From assembly GCF_000190735.1 (NCBI RefSeq), contig NC_015177.1, positions 3,038,001 through 3,102,000 of the forward strand: a stretch of DNA of 64,000 nt, given 5' to 3'. The notes below the pieces were generated by a model. That model had not been told where the DNA came from. It made no database searches and saw only the letters and a list, made by a program, of their open reading frames with translations. This DNA is from Pseudopedobacter saltans DSM 12145. GTDB taxonomy: Bacteria; Bacteroidota; Bacteroidia; Sphingobacteriales; Sphingobacteriaceae. The position numbers and the translations under genes were made by a program. Shown piece by piece: positions 53,514-62,356 of this stretch; the first letter of the stretch is position 1; every line of letters starts with the position of its first letter.

Positions 53514-54215
53514 TTAAACCAAATAAAAGAATGTAAATACGAATACCCAAACCAGGTCTACAAAGTGCCAGTATAAACCAACTTTCTCCACCATTAAGTA
53601 AGACCCTCTTCTTTCGAAAGTACCGTTTAGGGTTTGAATCAAGATAATTATATTCAACACCACCCCTGTAGTAACGTGGAATCCGTGGAAACCTGTAATT
53701 GTAAAGAACAAGTTTGCGAACTGCAGTGTACTGATATGATCAGACCCTAAAGTAGCCATAACTTCAGCACTAGGAACGCTACCCCACCAGAAACCTGTGT
53801 GGTGCAAATGGCTCCATTCTAAAGCCTGACAACCTAAGAACATTAACCCACCGATTACGGTAGCTATCATCCAGCCTACAACTTCTTTTCTAGAGTTTCT
53901 ATGACCTGCTTCAACAGCTAAAACCATTGTTACAGAACTCATAATTAAAATAAAGGTCATGATACCAACGAACACCAATGGTGCCCCGCTGTCCGTGATC
54001 CCAGGAATTGATTGAAAAACGATATCCGGATCTGGCCAAGTTAAATTCGCAAATCTTTGCGCACCGTAGTATACCAGGAACGCTGAAAACGTAAAGGCGT
54101 CCGAAACCAGGAAAAACCACATCATTAGTTTTCCGTATTCTACGGAAAAAGGCGACTTACCCCCACTCCATGGAGTACTTTTAACTTCGTCTAATTTTGC
54201 TACTGTCGTATTCAT
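53514..54215 (-). CDS. ctaE: Cytochrome c oxidase subunit III
   Basis: A 233-aa membrane protein with five to six segments. It shows KLMMWFFLVSDAFTFSAFLV, ALEWSHLHHTGFWWG, GFHGFHVTTGVVLN and GLYWHFVDLVWVFVFTFFYL, all conserved in subunit III. It stabilises the catalytic subunit I. It is the second of two subunit III-type genes in the cluster and is the longer, more complete one. Confidence 0.92.
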   Translation of the reverse strand: MNTTVAKLDEVKSTPWSGGKSPFSVEYGKLMMWFFLVSDAFTFSAFLVYYGAQRFANLTWPDPDIVFQSIPGITDSGAPLVFVGIMTFILIMSSVTMVLAVEAGHRNSRKEVVGWMIATVIGGLMFLGCQALEWSHLHHTGFWWGSVPSAEVMATLGSDHISTLQFANLFFTITGFHGFHVTTGVVLNIIILIQTLNGTFERRGSYLMVEKVGLYWHFVDLVWVFVFTFFYLV

Positions 54216-54251
54216 TAAAATTGTTGGTTGTAAATTCTTTAATTAAAAATT

Positions 54252-54830
54252 TTACTGATTCAAAAGTAAGAAAAGGTACAAATATATCCATAGGATATCT
54301 ACAAAATGCCAAAAAATAGAAGTGATTTGCATCCTGAAACTATTAATAACATTTGGTACTTTACCATAACTGCTCACAAGCGCAGTTATAATAATGATTA
54401 ACCCCGCTAATATATGCAATATATGTAGGAATGTAAATGCATAAACAAAACTAATGCTAGCATTAGAGTTTATAAAATACACTCCCAATTCGGTCCAAAC
54501 TTTCCAACCATAAATCTGCATGGCAATAAAAGCAATGCCGAGGAAAAAGGTTAACCAAAGTCCAATCCTTTGGTTTGTAAAGTTGAGACGCTTTGTTTGT
54601 TGCGATGCCCAATATAATGTGGCACTGCTTAATAAAATAACGATAGAGCTATAGCCAAATATCTTTGGAAGCTGCACATTCAATACTCTTCCAGAACCTG
54701 TATAGACTATAAAACCACTCGTTAAACCCGCAAAAAATATAATAGAAGAGATTAAAAACAGCCACATAATAAATTTCTTCGGCTGTAGATTGTGTCTATC
54801 TATATCATTACCTGAATTCTGCATCATCAT
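54252..54830 (-). CDS. Cytochrome c oxidase subunit III-like protein
   Basis: A 192-aa protein of the same family with five segments: KFIMWLFLISSIIFFAGLTS, FLHILHILAGLIIIITALV and IFWHFVDILWIYLYLFLLL. It is shorter than the paralogue encoded 36 bp downstream. Paired subunit III genes are common in Bacteroidota oxidase clusters; one may be a second structural subunit. It lies 1 bp after the CtaB gene. Confidence 0.88.
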   Translation of the reverse strand: MMMQNSGNDIDRHNLQPKKFIMWLFLISSIIFFAGLTSGFIVYTGSGRVLNVQLPKIFGYSSIVILLSSATLYWASQQTKRLNFTNQRIGLWLTFFLGIAFIAMQIYGWKVWTELGVYFINSNASISFVYAFTFLHILHILAGLIIIITALVSSYGKVPNVINSFRMQITSIFWHFVDILWIYLYLFLLLNQ

Positions 54831-54831
54831 A

Positions 54832-55728
54832 TCAATTCAAATTTAATAATAACACCAACTGTACTACCGGAAGGTACAAAAAACTACCAAACATGACCTT
54901 TCTTGCCGACTCGATATCCAGTTTTACAAAAAGCTTTATTGCCAGCCAGGTAAACCACAGCCCTATTGCTAGAGATACTATAGCAACAATATTGCCACCA
55001 AACCCATAAATCGTTGGTAATAAACTTACAGGAATTAATAATATCGTACTAAATAAAACAAATCCGGCGCTAACTTTATCCCTTTCCGTTGTTGGCAACA
55101 ATCTAAATCCTGCCTTTTTATAATCGTCATCCAATACCCATGCTATCGCCCAGAAATGCGGAAACTGCCATACAAACTGTATTGCGAATAGAATAATAGC
55201 AATTTCGTAATCAATGCTTTGAAATTCTTTCATATTTCCCAAAGCTGCCAAATATCCTATAAGCGGAGGTAAAGCCCCTGGTATTGCTCCAACAAAAACT
55301 GCTATTGGAGACTTTCGCTTCATCGGCGTATAAGCAAAAGCATATAGCAGGATACTAAAAACTGAAATAAGACCGGTTTCAAGATTAAGGATCATTAACA
55401 GCCTGGTTCCAATTATACCCATTACCAGACCTATCACAAGCCCCTGTCCTGTAGTCATTCTACCAGAAGGCATGGGTCTGTCCTTAGTTCTGGTCATTAA
55501 TTTATCTAAATCCTTCTCAATAATTTCGTTAAAGCAATTAGCAGCCCCTGTAACTAAAAAACCTCCTAGAATTAGAATCAGCCAGTTTGCCCAATCAATG
55601 CTTTCGATATTGCCCCTTTCAATCTGGATTTTCTGTCCTATTAAAAAGGTTACAGAAGCAGAAAAAACGACTAACAGCGTTAATCTTAACTTGACTAAAT
55701 TCTTAAAATCTGCAAAAAACGTTTTCAA
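54832..55728 (-). CDS. ctaB: Protoheme IX farnesyltransferase (heme O synthase)
   Basis: A 298-aa UbiA-fold prenyltransferase. The prenyl-diphosphate site is NCFNEIIEKDLDKLMTRTKD (Asp-rich), followed by RPMPSGRM, and the second polar loop contains WVLDDDYKKAGFRLLP. It converts heme B to heme O, the precursor of heme A for this oxidase. It overlaps ctaA by 4 bp, so the two successive steps of heme A synthesis are translationally coupled. Confidence 0.94.
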   Translation of the reverse strand: MKTFFADFKNLVKLRLTLLVVFSASVTFLIGQKIQIERGNIESIDWANWLILILGGFLVTGAANCFNEIIEKDLDKLMTRTKDRPMPSGRMTTGQGLVIGLVMGIIGTRLLMILNLETGLISVFSILLYAFAYTPMKRKSPIAVFVGAIPGALPPLIGYLAALGNMKEFQSIDYEIAIILFAIQFVWQFPHFWAIAWVLDDDYKKAGFRLLPTTERDKVSAGFVLFSTILLIPVSLLPTIYGFGGNIVAIVSLAIGLWFTWLAIKLFVKLDIESARKVMFGSFLYLPVVQLVLLLNLN

Positions 55729-56786
55729 TTCCCTCCCATCTTAACAGATGCTTTTCTCAGCATCAAAAACAAATAAAATTGCTCTCCAAACATCAGCGTG
55801 GCCAAAACCATATGTAAAGCCTGTGCGGCGGGAGGCATCGCAAAGAAATTCAAAATAAGTCCCAAAATATACTGAAGAACTACTAAGAAAAGTCCATATA
55901 TGGCGTACTTTAGTTGTTCCTGACCTACTCGGTTCTTTTTAACCATAAAAAAGATCAATAAATTAGACAGCACAATAGATACCGCCAGTAATTTATGATC
56001 CAGATATATCTTCCCTGTATGTTCCAACCATTCCGACCTTGCTATTCCCGGATATGCCTGAATTATAGCATCAATTGTTTCTCTTAACTCTGTTCCTATA
56101 ATAATTTGGGAAAAACTTAAAAGTAAGGCCCCAAATACAATCAGCTTAACAAGCTTTGATGTACTTTGCGCCAGAATGCTTTGGTCGGTTAGCGATCTAG
56201 CATAATGATAAGTATAGATAGCGATAGCCAGAATTAAAACAGCAACTATCATATGTACTGTAATTGTCCACGCCAATAAATTGGTAGAAACAACTATTGA
56301 ACCCAGCCAGGCTTGAAAACCTAGCAGAAAAACATTGATAAGGCTTAATAGAACTATTCTTTTATGTGCTTTGAGATAATAAAAAGAACTTATAAAAGTC
56401 AGGAATACAAAAACACCTATTAAAGCACCGGCCAACCTATTGATATATTCGGTGTATGTCTTTGTAACATTAAATTCCTCAGGTATTTTTATAGATTCGT
56501 CGTGACGAACTTTATCAGCCAAATCACGATATCCCATTTTGTCTAGCATCTTTGCAAACTTTTCGTTTTTAGCTAAACGTTGAGCAACATATTTTTCCTG
56601 ATAATCTTTTGGAAGCTGAGATACGTCTGTAGGTGGTATATAATGGTCAAAACACTTCGGCCAATCCGGGCATCCCATCCCTGCTCCGCTACTTCTCACA
56701 ATTCCGCCTGCCAAAATCACCAGAAAAAGGAAAACGATAGTATAAAAATTATACTTAATAAACCTCTTTTCTTTTTTTTGATCCAT
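55725..56786 (-). CDS. ctaA: Heme A synthase (COX15/CtaA)
   Basis: A 353-aa membrane protein with eight predicted segments. The N-terminus has GGIVRSSGAGMGCPDWPKCF, typical of the COX15 type. Conserved histidines lie in TITVHMIVAVLILA, WLEHTGKIYLDHKLLA and AQALHMVLATL. It oxidises heme O to heme A. It lies between ctaD (upstream, 84-bp gap containing a strong hairpin) and ctaB. Confidence 0.93.
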   Translation of the reverse strand: MDQKKEKRFIKYNFYTIVFLFLVILAGGIVRSSGAGMGCPDWPKCFDHYIPPTDVSQLPKDYQEKYVAQRLAKNEKFAKMLDKMGYRDLADKVRHDESIKIPEEFNVTKTYTEYINRLAGALIGVFVFLTFISSFYYLKAHKRIVLLSLINVFLLGFQAWLGSIVVSTNLLAWTITVHMIVAVLILAIAIYTYHYARSLTDQSILAQSTSKLVKLIVFGALLLSFSQIIIGTELRETIDAIIQAYPGIARSEWLEHTGKIYLDHKLLAVSIVLSNLLIFFMVKKNRVGQEQLKYAIYGLFLVVLQYILGLILNFFAMPPAAQALHMVLATLMFGEQFYLFLMLRKASVKMGGN

Positions 56787-56800
56787 TACTTTATATAATG

Positions 56801-56839
56801 ATGGGGTATCTAGTAAGTATTCTTACGTGGATACCCCAT
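56801..56839. promoter_or_regulatory. Extended hairpin between ctaD and ctaA
   Basis: ATGGGGTATC (56801-56810) pairs with GATACCCCAT (56830-56839), and inside it GTAAG pairs with CTTAC around a 4-nt loop. There is no U-tract on the minus strand, so it is more likely an mRNA processing or stability element than a terminator. It would separate the structural subunits I/II from the assembly genes. Confidence 0.6.
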
Positions 56840-56870
56840 AATTTTATTATCAATTTTTGAAGAATACTAA

Positions 56871-58757
56871 TTATACTTCTTCACTTCTTTCTACAGCATT
56901 TTGGGCATTCCATTGCTCTTGTATTCTTTCTGCTTCTTCGTTACCTTCAAAGTCATGAGGTAAGTTAGAACTCATTGTTTGAGAATGAGGTACAGTTTGA
57001 AGAATAAAGTCTTCATGGTGACCTGGCTTACTATAGTCGTACGGCCAACGGTATACTGTAGGTATTTCTCCCGGCCAGTTTCCATGGATACGCTCTACCG
57101 GAGTAGTCCATTCTAATGTATTCGATTTCCAAGGGTTTTGCTCTGCTTTTTTACCATAGAATATAGAATGGAAATAGTTATATACAAATATAAGCTGAGC
57201 TAGACCTCCTACTATTGCTGCCCAGGTAACAAATACGTTAACAGACAACCATTCATGCATAAATTCAAACTCTGTGAAAGCATAGTATCTACGCGGAACG
57301 CCATCCAATCCCATAAAGTGCATTGGGAAGAATACTAAGTAAGCTGCCACGAAAGTGATCCAGAAGTGTAAGTAACCTAACTTCTCATCCATCATTCTTC
57401 CGTACATTTTAGGGAACCAATGGTAAACACCACTAATCATACCAAATATCGCAGCAGATCCCATAACAAGATGGAAGTGAGCAACAACAAAATAAGTATC
57501 ATGCAAGTTGATGTCCAAAGTAGCATTCCCTAAGAAGATACCTGTTAAACCTCCGGAGATAAAGAAAGATACCAAACCGATTGCAAATAACATCGCTGGT
57601 GTAAATCTGATATTACCTCTCCAAAGCGTAGCTAAGTAGTTAAATGTCTTAACAGCAGAAGGAACCGCAATAATTAATGTTGTAATCATAAATACCCCAC
57701 CTAAGAAAGGATTCATACCCGTTACAAACATATGGTGTCCCCATACAATGAAAGACAATACTGTAATACCTATTAAAGAGTAAACCATCGCATGGTAACC
57801 AAAGATAGGTTTACGGGAATTAGTAGAGATAATCTCTGAAGAGATACCCAAAGCAGGCATAATTACGATATATACCTCTGGGTGACCTAAGAACCAGAAT
57901 AAGTGCTGGAATAAAATAGGGCTACCACCTTCGTTTGGTAATGCTTGTCCACCAATATAGATATCAGACAAGTAGAACGAGGTACCAAAGCTTCTATCAA
58001 AAATCAAAAGTACCACTGCGGCTACCAACACCGGGAAAGATAACAAACCTACAATCGCTGTTAAGAAGAATGCCCAAATAGTTAAAGGCATTTTCCATAG
58101 GTCCATTCCTTTTGTACGCAGGTTAAGTACTGTAGAAATATAGTTAATACCTCCCATTAAACTTGATATAATGAAAAGTACCATAGATACCAACCATAGC
58201 GTCATACCCAGTCCAGAACCCGGCATCGCTTTAGGCACTGCAGATAGTGGAGGATAAATTGTCCATCCAGCTCCAGCAGGTCCCGACTCTATAAAGAACG
58301 TACCAACCATTACAACACTAGCTGCAAAAAACAACCAGTATGACAGCATGTTCATGAATGGAGAAGCCATATCACGAGCACCTAATTGTAAAGGAATTAA
58401 CAAGTTAGAGAAAGTACCACTTAAACCCGCAGTTAATACGAAGAATACCATAATGGTACCGTGAATAGTCACTAACGATAAAAAGAAGTTAGGATCTAAC
58501 CTGCCGTCCGGAGCAAATTTACCTAGTAACACTTCTAATAACGGAAATGATGAATCAGGATAAGCTAACTGAATCCTGAATAATAAGGATAAAGTCATCG
58601 CAATCAATCCCATGATAATACCAGTTATTAGGTATTGTTTTGCGATCATTTTATGATCCTGGCTGAAGATATACTTTGTCCAGAATGTTTCATGATGATG
58701 ACCGTGTGAATGGTCATCATGGTGATGTATATCTGTATGAATTGCAGCTGTTGCCAT
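56871..58757 (-). CDS. ctaD: Cytochrome c oxidase subunit I
   Basis: A 628-aa heme-copper oxidase subunit I. It has 12 membrane segments, HGTIMVFFVLTAG (low-spin heme ligand), WFLGHPEVYIVIMPALGISS (CuB His and the D-channel Glu of an A-type oxidase), WGHHMFVTGMNP (CuB His pair, K channel) and HDTYFVVAHFHLVMGS (heme a3 and heme a ligands). The His-rich N-terminus (HHDDHSHGHHHE) is unusual in extent and might bind metal. It is followed by the CtaA/CtaB genes and preceded by subunit II. Confidence 0.96.
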   Translation of the reverse strand: MATAAIHTDIHHHDDHSHGHHHETFWTKYIFSQDHKMIAKQYLITGIIMGLIAMTLSLLFRIQLAYPDSSFPLLEVLLGKFAPDGRLDPNFFLSLVTIHGTIMVFFVLTAGLSGTFSNLLIPLQLGARDMASPFMNMLSYWLFFAASVVMVGTFFIESGPAGAGWTIYPPLSAVPKAMPGSGLGMTLWLVSMVLFIISSLMGGINYISTVLNLRTKGMDLWKMPLTIWAFFLTAIVGLLSFPVLVAAVVLLIFDRSFGTSFYLSDIYIGGQALPNEGGSPILFQHLFWFLGHPEVYIVIMPALGISSEIISTNSRKPIFGYHAMVYSLIGITVLSFIVWGHHMFVTGMNPFLGGVFMITTLIIAVPSAVKTFNYLATLWRGNIRFTPAMLFAIGLVSFFISGGLTGIFLGNATLDINLHDTYFVVAHFHLVMGSAAIFGMISGVYHWFPKMYGRMMDEKLGYLHFWITFVAAYLVFFPMHFMGLDGVPRRYYAFTEFEFMHEWLSVNVFVTWAAIVGGLAQLIFVYNYFHSIFYGKKAEQNPWKSNTLEWTTPVERIHGNWPGEIPTVYRWPYDYSKPGHHEDFILQTVPHSQTMSSNLPHDFEGNEEAERIQEQWNAQNAVERSEEV

Positions 58758-58773
58758 AATCTCTAATATTTTC

Positions 58774-59964
58774 TTAGTTGTTTAATGCAATTTGTTTACT
58801 GATACCATTTTCTTTCTCAAGAGCTAACTGGTATTCCTTCTTCATATCTTCGGTTACAATAGGCTTTTGTTCTACTAACCATTTTTGATATTCCTTCTCG
58901 CTAACAACTTTTACATTGAACTTCATGTTATAATGAGAACCTCCACAAATTTTCGCACATAACAAGATGTATTCAAATTTCGGATCATTGGTTTTCTCCT
59001 GCATTTCTGCAGTTGTTATTGTTGGCGTGAACTGGAAGAAAGTTGGCATACCCGGAACACAGTTCATCTGCACTCTAAAGTGAGGCATATAGAAACTATG
59101 TAATACGTCCATAGATGTCAATGTGAATCTCACTGGTCTGTTAACCGGTAATACAATTTCATTTACATGCAAATCGTCATAGTTTCTTTTATCAGACAAA
59201 TCCAGCCCCATTGCATTAAGTCCGTTTAAGCTACCAATTAATTTGTAGTTTTTCTTTCCGTTCTCATTATCAGCACCGGCGTATCTTACGTTCCACTTAA
59301 ACTGTTGTGCTGTAATATCGATTTTAATTGCCTTAGCTATATCACCCTCAGAAACATTGGTAATTCCTCTCCAAATAAAGAATCCCATTAAAACCAATAT
59401 CGACAATGCTATCGCAGGAATAATAGTCCAGTATTTCTCTAATGTATCGTTGTGAGGATAAAAATAAGCCTTCTTCTTCTTGCTGAATTTGTATTTAAAA
59501 ACAAAGAAGAATAAAGCGATGTGCGTCAATACAAAAACAATTGTAGTAATTATTAATGTTGTATTGAACATACTGTCTACAGACTTACCATGCTCAGACG
59601 CCGCTGCAGGTAAAATTTGAGCTCCGTGAACGGCATAGGACCAATAAGTTCCATAAAGACCTGTAAGTAAAGCTACAATGAATAAAATTCCATTGAATTT
59701 ATTCCATGCAATTCCCTCCTTCTTGCCCTGGATGTTCTTGGTTAATTCGTACACACGAAGAACTTTACCAATTACACCAATAAATAATGCAATTAAAAGG
59801 AATATCAAAACATAATAGGATACTACCTTACCCAAACCTTCATGTTTCGCAGCAGCGTCAACTGCCTGTTCTGCAGTTTGCGCCATTACCGAAGTTAATG
59901 ACAGAGACATTAACCCAAATAACGACAGCGCTGCTCTTAAATTTAAATACTTCTTTATATTCAT
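58774..59964 (-). CDS. ctaC: Cytochrome c oxidase subunit II
   Basis: A 396-aa subunit with a signal peptide (1-29), four hydrophobic segments (about 48-68, 92-110, 135-160, 185-205) and a C-terminal cupredoxin domain. The CuA site is LLCAKICGGSHYNMKF with the first His in DVLHSFYMPHF. Position three of CxExCG is Lys instead of the usual Glu. It is longer than typical two-TM subunits because of the extra N-terminal segments. No cytochrome c domain is fused, so electrons probably come from ActE or a separate cytochrome. Confidence 0.93.
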   Translation of the reverse strand: MNIKKYLNLRAALSLFGLMSLSLTSVMAQTAEQAVDAAAKHEGLGKVVSYYVLIFLLIALFIGVIGKVLRVYELTKNIQGKKEGIAWNKFNGILFIVALLTGLYGTYWSYAVHGAQILPAAASEHGKSVDSMFNTTLIITTIVFVLTHIALFFFVFKYKFSKKKKAYFYPHNDTLEKYWTIIPAIALSILVLMGFFIWRGITNVSEGDIAKAIKIDITAQQFKWNVRYAGADNENGKKNYKLIGSLNGLNAMGLDLSDKRNYDDLHVNEIVLPVNRPVRFTLTSMDVLHSFYMPHFRVQMNCVPGMPTFFQFTPTITTAEMQEKTNDPKFEYILLCAKICGGSHYNMKFNVKVVSEKEYQKWLVEQKPIVTEDMKKEYQLALEKENGISKQIALNN

Positions 59965-59991
59965 TTTATTTTAAGTAGTATCAGTTTCTAT

Positions 59992-61227
59992 TTAAATATG
60001 ATGATGCACACTCTCCTCTAAGAATGGATGGTTTTTCGGAGCTAATGCTACCTTGCTTAGTGCATTCAATGTTAAGAATGTAAACAAGCCAACGAATCCG
60101 AAGAAAATTCCAATCTCAATTATTCCAAATCCTCTATGCGCTTCTACAGTACCTGGCATGATCATCATATAATAATCTAACCAGTGACCGCATATAATTA
60201 ATATGGCAACAAATAACATAACGTTCATTTTACGTTTAGCATCTCTTGTCATTAAGATTAATAATGGAGAAACAAAGTTCATAATTAGATTTAACCAAAA
60301 CCATGGTAAATATTCAGGCTCAAATCTCTTGTAAAAATACACTGTTTCTTCCGGCATATTTGCGTAATAAATCAATAGAAATTGTGCAAACCAAACGTAA
60401 GTCCAGAAAATAGAAAACGCAAACATGAATTTACCTAAGTCATGAATATGGTTATCATTAATCCAGGTCAAATAACCATTTTTCTTCAATAAGATAACGG
60501 TTATAGCGATAGCCGATAATCCCGTTACCCACATTGCTGCGAAATTGTACCAACCGAACATAGTGGAAAACCAATGTGCTTCTAAAGACATTATTGTGTC
60601 GAATGCCCAGATTGGTGTGGTAAAACCAAAGATTACCAAGAATATAGCAGAGTTCTTAATACTTCTTTTGTAACTATTTAATCCCCCTTCTAAATCTTCG
60701 TTATTAGACAGCTTTGGCAATAAATAGCCAAAAAAGCTATATATAGCAAGAAAAATAACTAGTCTGGTAAGGAAAAACGGCGCATTTAAATATCCTGCTT
60801 TTCCAGCGATAAGTGGATCGTAGTTTTTGTGTCCTACTTCCGTAAGTCCCTCACCGTTCCAGTGATGGTATAAATTATGTGTACCTAAACCTGCTGCAGC
60901 AATTATTATTAAAATAATACTGGCTATAGGCAACACCTTTGAAAATGCCTGAGGTATACGAATCAAGCCTGCTGACCATCCTGCTTGTGCCACATATTGT
61001 ACTGCTAGAAAGAAAGTTCCCGCTGCACATACACAAGTAAAATAATACCCCATTAACAATAAGTTAGCGAAGGTTCTTTCTGCATGGTGATTTGAACCGT
61101 CCTCTGTTAAAAAACCGTATGCGATAGCAACAATACCGACCAAAATCGCTACCAAACTATACGTTTTAGCTTTTCCTGAGAATTCGAATTGTTCCGAAAA
61201 ATTATGCGTATGACTGTGAGTTCCCAT
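59992..61227 (-). CDS. actF: Alternative complex III subunit ActF
   Basis: A 411-aa polytopic membrane protein with about ten segments. FAFSIFWTYVWFAQFLLIYYANMPEE (shown in parts: TYVWFAQFLLIYYANMPEE), PIWAFDTIMSLEAHWFSTMFG and HWLDYYMMIMPG are hallmarks of ActF. It belongs to the quinol-oxidising, cytochrome-reducing ACIII. It lies between ActE and oxidase subunit II, supporting an ACIII-oxidase supercomplex. Confidence 0.9.
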   Translation of the reverse strand: MGTHSHTHNFSEQFEFSGKAKTYSLVAILVGIVAIAYGFLTEDGSNHHAERTFANLLLMGYYFTCVCAAGTFFLAVQYVAQAGWSAGLIRIPQAFSKVLPIASIILIIIAAAGLGTHNLYHHWNGEGLTEVGHKNYDPLIAGKAGYLNAPFFLTRLVIFLAIYSFFGYLLPKLSNNEDLEGGLNSYKRSIKNSAIFLVIFGFTTPIWAFDTIMSLEAHWFSTMFGWYNFAAMWVTGLSAIAITVILLKKNGYLTWINDNHIHDLGKFMFAFSIFWTYVWFAQFLLIYYANMPEETVYFYKRFEPEYLPWFWLNLIMNFVSPLLILMTRDAKRKMNVMLFVAILIICGHWLDYYMMIMPGTVEAHRGFGIIEIGIFFGFVGLFTFLTLNALSKVALAPKNHPFLEESVHHHI

Positions 61228-61243
61228 TTTATTTTTTGATCAA

Positions 61244-61822
61244 TTATTGTTGTCCTTTTTGTAATTGGTTAACATACATTACTACTTTCCATCTTTCTTC
61301 CGGAGAAAGCTGAGAAGCGTAAGATCCCATTAAGTTTAACCCATACTCTATAGTGTGGTAAATCTGTCCCGGAGTCAGGTCTTTCATTAAACCACCTCTC
61401 GATGAGTTACCAGTAGCATATGATGGAGGAGCAGGATATTTCCCTAACTCAACAATGTGACCATTTCCACTACCATCTCCGTGGCAAGGCCCACACATAG
61501 CCACATATAACTGCTTACCCTGTGCTAAATTCTTTTCATTAACTTCAAATGGATTAACTGCAGCTTTTGAAGCTTCATAACCCTCTCTGGTATTCGGATA
61601 CTCAAATTTTGTATACCCGATAGGCACAGTTCCTGCTGGAGGTACTTGTGCTGTCTTTCCATCAGCAAAATTTGGGTTTTTCATATCCGGATTGTATGCA
61701 ATAGATTCATACATATTCGGAGCATATTCTAACCCAGTACTTCTCTTGTCTTTACAAGAGCTTAATATAGCTACAGTGCCTAAAGCTACTAATGCAATAC
61801 TTACTATACTGGTCTTATTCAT
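61244..61822 (-). CDS. actE: Alternative complex III subunit ActE, mono-heme cytochrome c lipoprotein
   Basis: A lipoprotein (lipobox AILSSC) with one c-type heme site, CGPCHGDGSGNG, and a distal Met region (GLNLMGSYASQLSPEERW). It carries electrons from ACIII toward the oxidase. The open frame extends to an ATG at 61831, but the ATG at 61822 gives MNKTS with a positive N-terminus; both overlap the actD end. Confidence 0.9.
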   Translation of the reverse strand: MNKTSIVSIALVALGTVAILSSCKDKRSTGLEYAPNMYESIAYNPDMKNPNFADGKTAQVPPAGTVPIGYTKFEYPNTREGYEASKAAVNPFEVNEKNLAQGKQLYVAMCGPCHGDGSGNGHIVELGKYPAPPSYATGNSSRGGLMKDLTPGQIYHTIEYGLNLMGSYASQLSPEERWKVVMYVNQLQKGQQ

Positions 61823-62351
61823 AGCTAACATATTTTCTATCGTTGTACTTAACCTCTACTGCGCCAGTTTCTTTAAACAAAGAATCAATCTTCTCGTGGT
61901 CTGTGTTTTCTGCTGCATCAACGGCTAACACAAAACGGTCATCAGTAGCTCTAAAATCCATTACTCTTGGTGCTCTCCCTGGAAAAAGATGCGTTCTGTA
62001 AAAGAAAGTAAATCCCATTCCATAAGACGCAAATAAAACCGTAAGCTCAAACATGATCGGAATAAAATCCGGAAATGCAAAGGCTGGCTTACCACCTATA
62101 TTCATTGGCCAATCGTAAACCAACGTATAATACATTAAACTAAAAGCACAAATAGTTCCGGTTATACCGAATAAAAATGCAACGATTGGTAAACGGCTTC
62201 TCTTAACGCCTAACTTATCTTCGATACCATGTATTGGCATAGGAGTAAAAGCGTCGTAAATTTTGATGTTACTTTTTTGCAAAGCATCGATACCGGCCAT
62301 CATATGGTCAGGATCTGCATAAGATGCTAAAATATATTTAGTGTTGCTCAT
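61815..62351 (-). CDS. actD: Alternative complex III subunit ActD (DUF3341)
   Basis: A 178-aa protein with a cytosolic N-terminal part (YILASYADPDHMMAGIDALQ, YDAFTPMPIHGIE) and two membrane segments (about 58-82, 98-122; PDFIPIMFELTVLFASYGMG). This is the DUF3341 / ActD layout. It overlaps actE and lies 5 bp after actC. Confidence 0.92.
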   Translation of the reverse strand: MSNTKYILASYADPDHMMAGIDALQKSNIKIYDAFTPMPIHGIEDKLGVKRSRLPIVAFLFGITGTICAFSLMYYTLVYDWPMNIGGKPAFAFPDFIPIMFELTVLFASYGMGFTFFYRTHLFPGRAPRVMDFRATDDRFVLAVDAAENTDHEKIDSLFKETGAVEVKYNDRKYVSYE

Positions 62352-62356
62352 TGTTA

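Noticed and set aside
56801-56839. Hairpin as a rho-independent terminator of ctaD
   Set aside because: The stem is strong, but the minus-strand downstream sequence has no U-tract. It is listed as a possible processing element.
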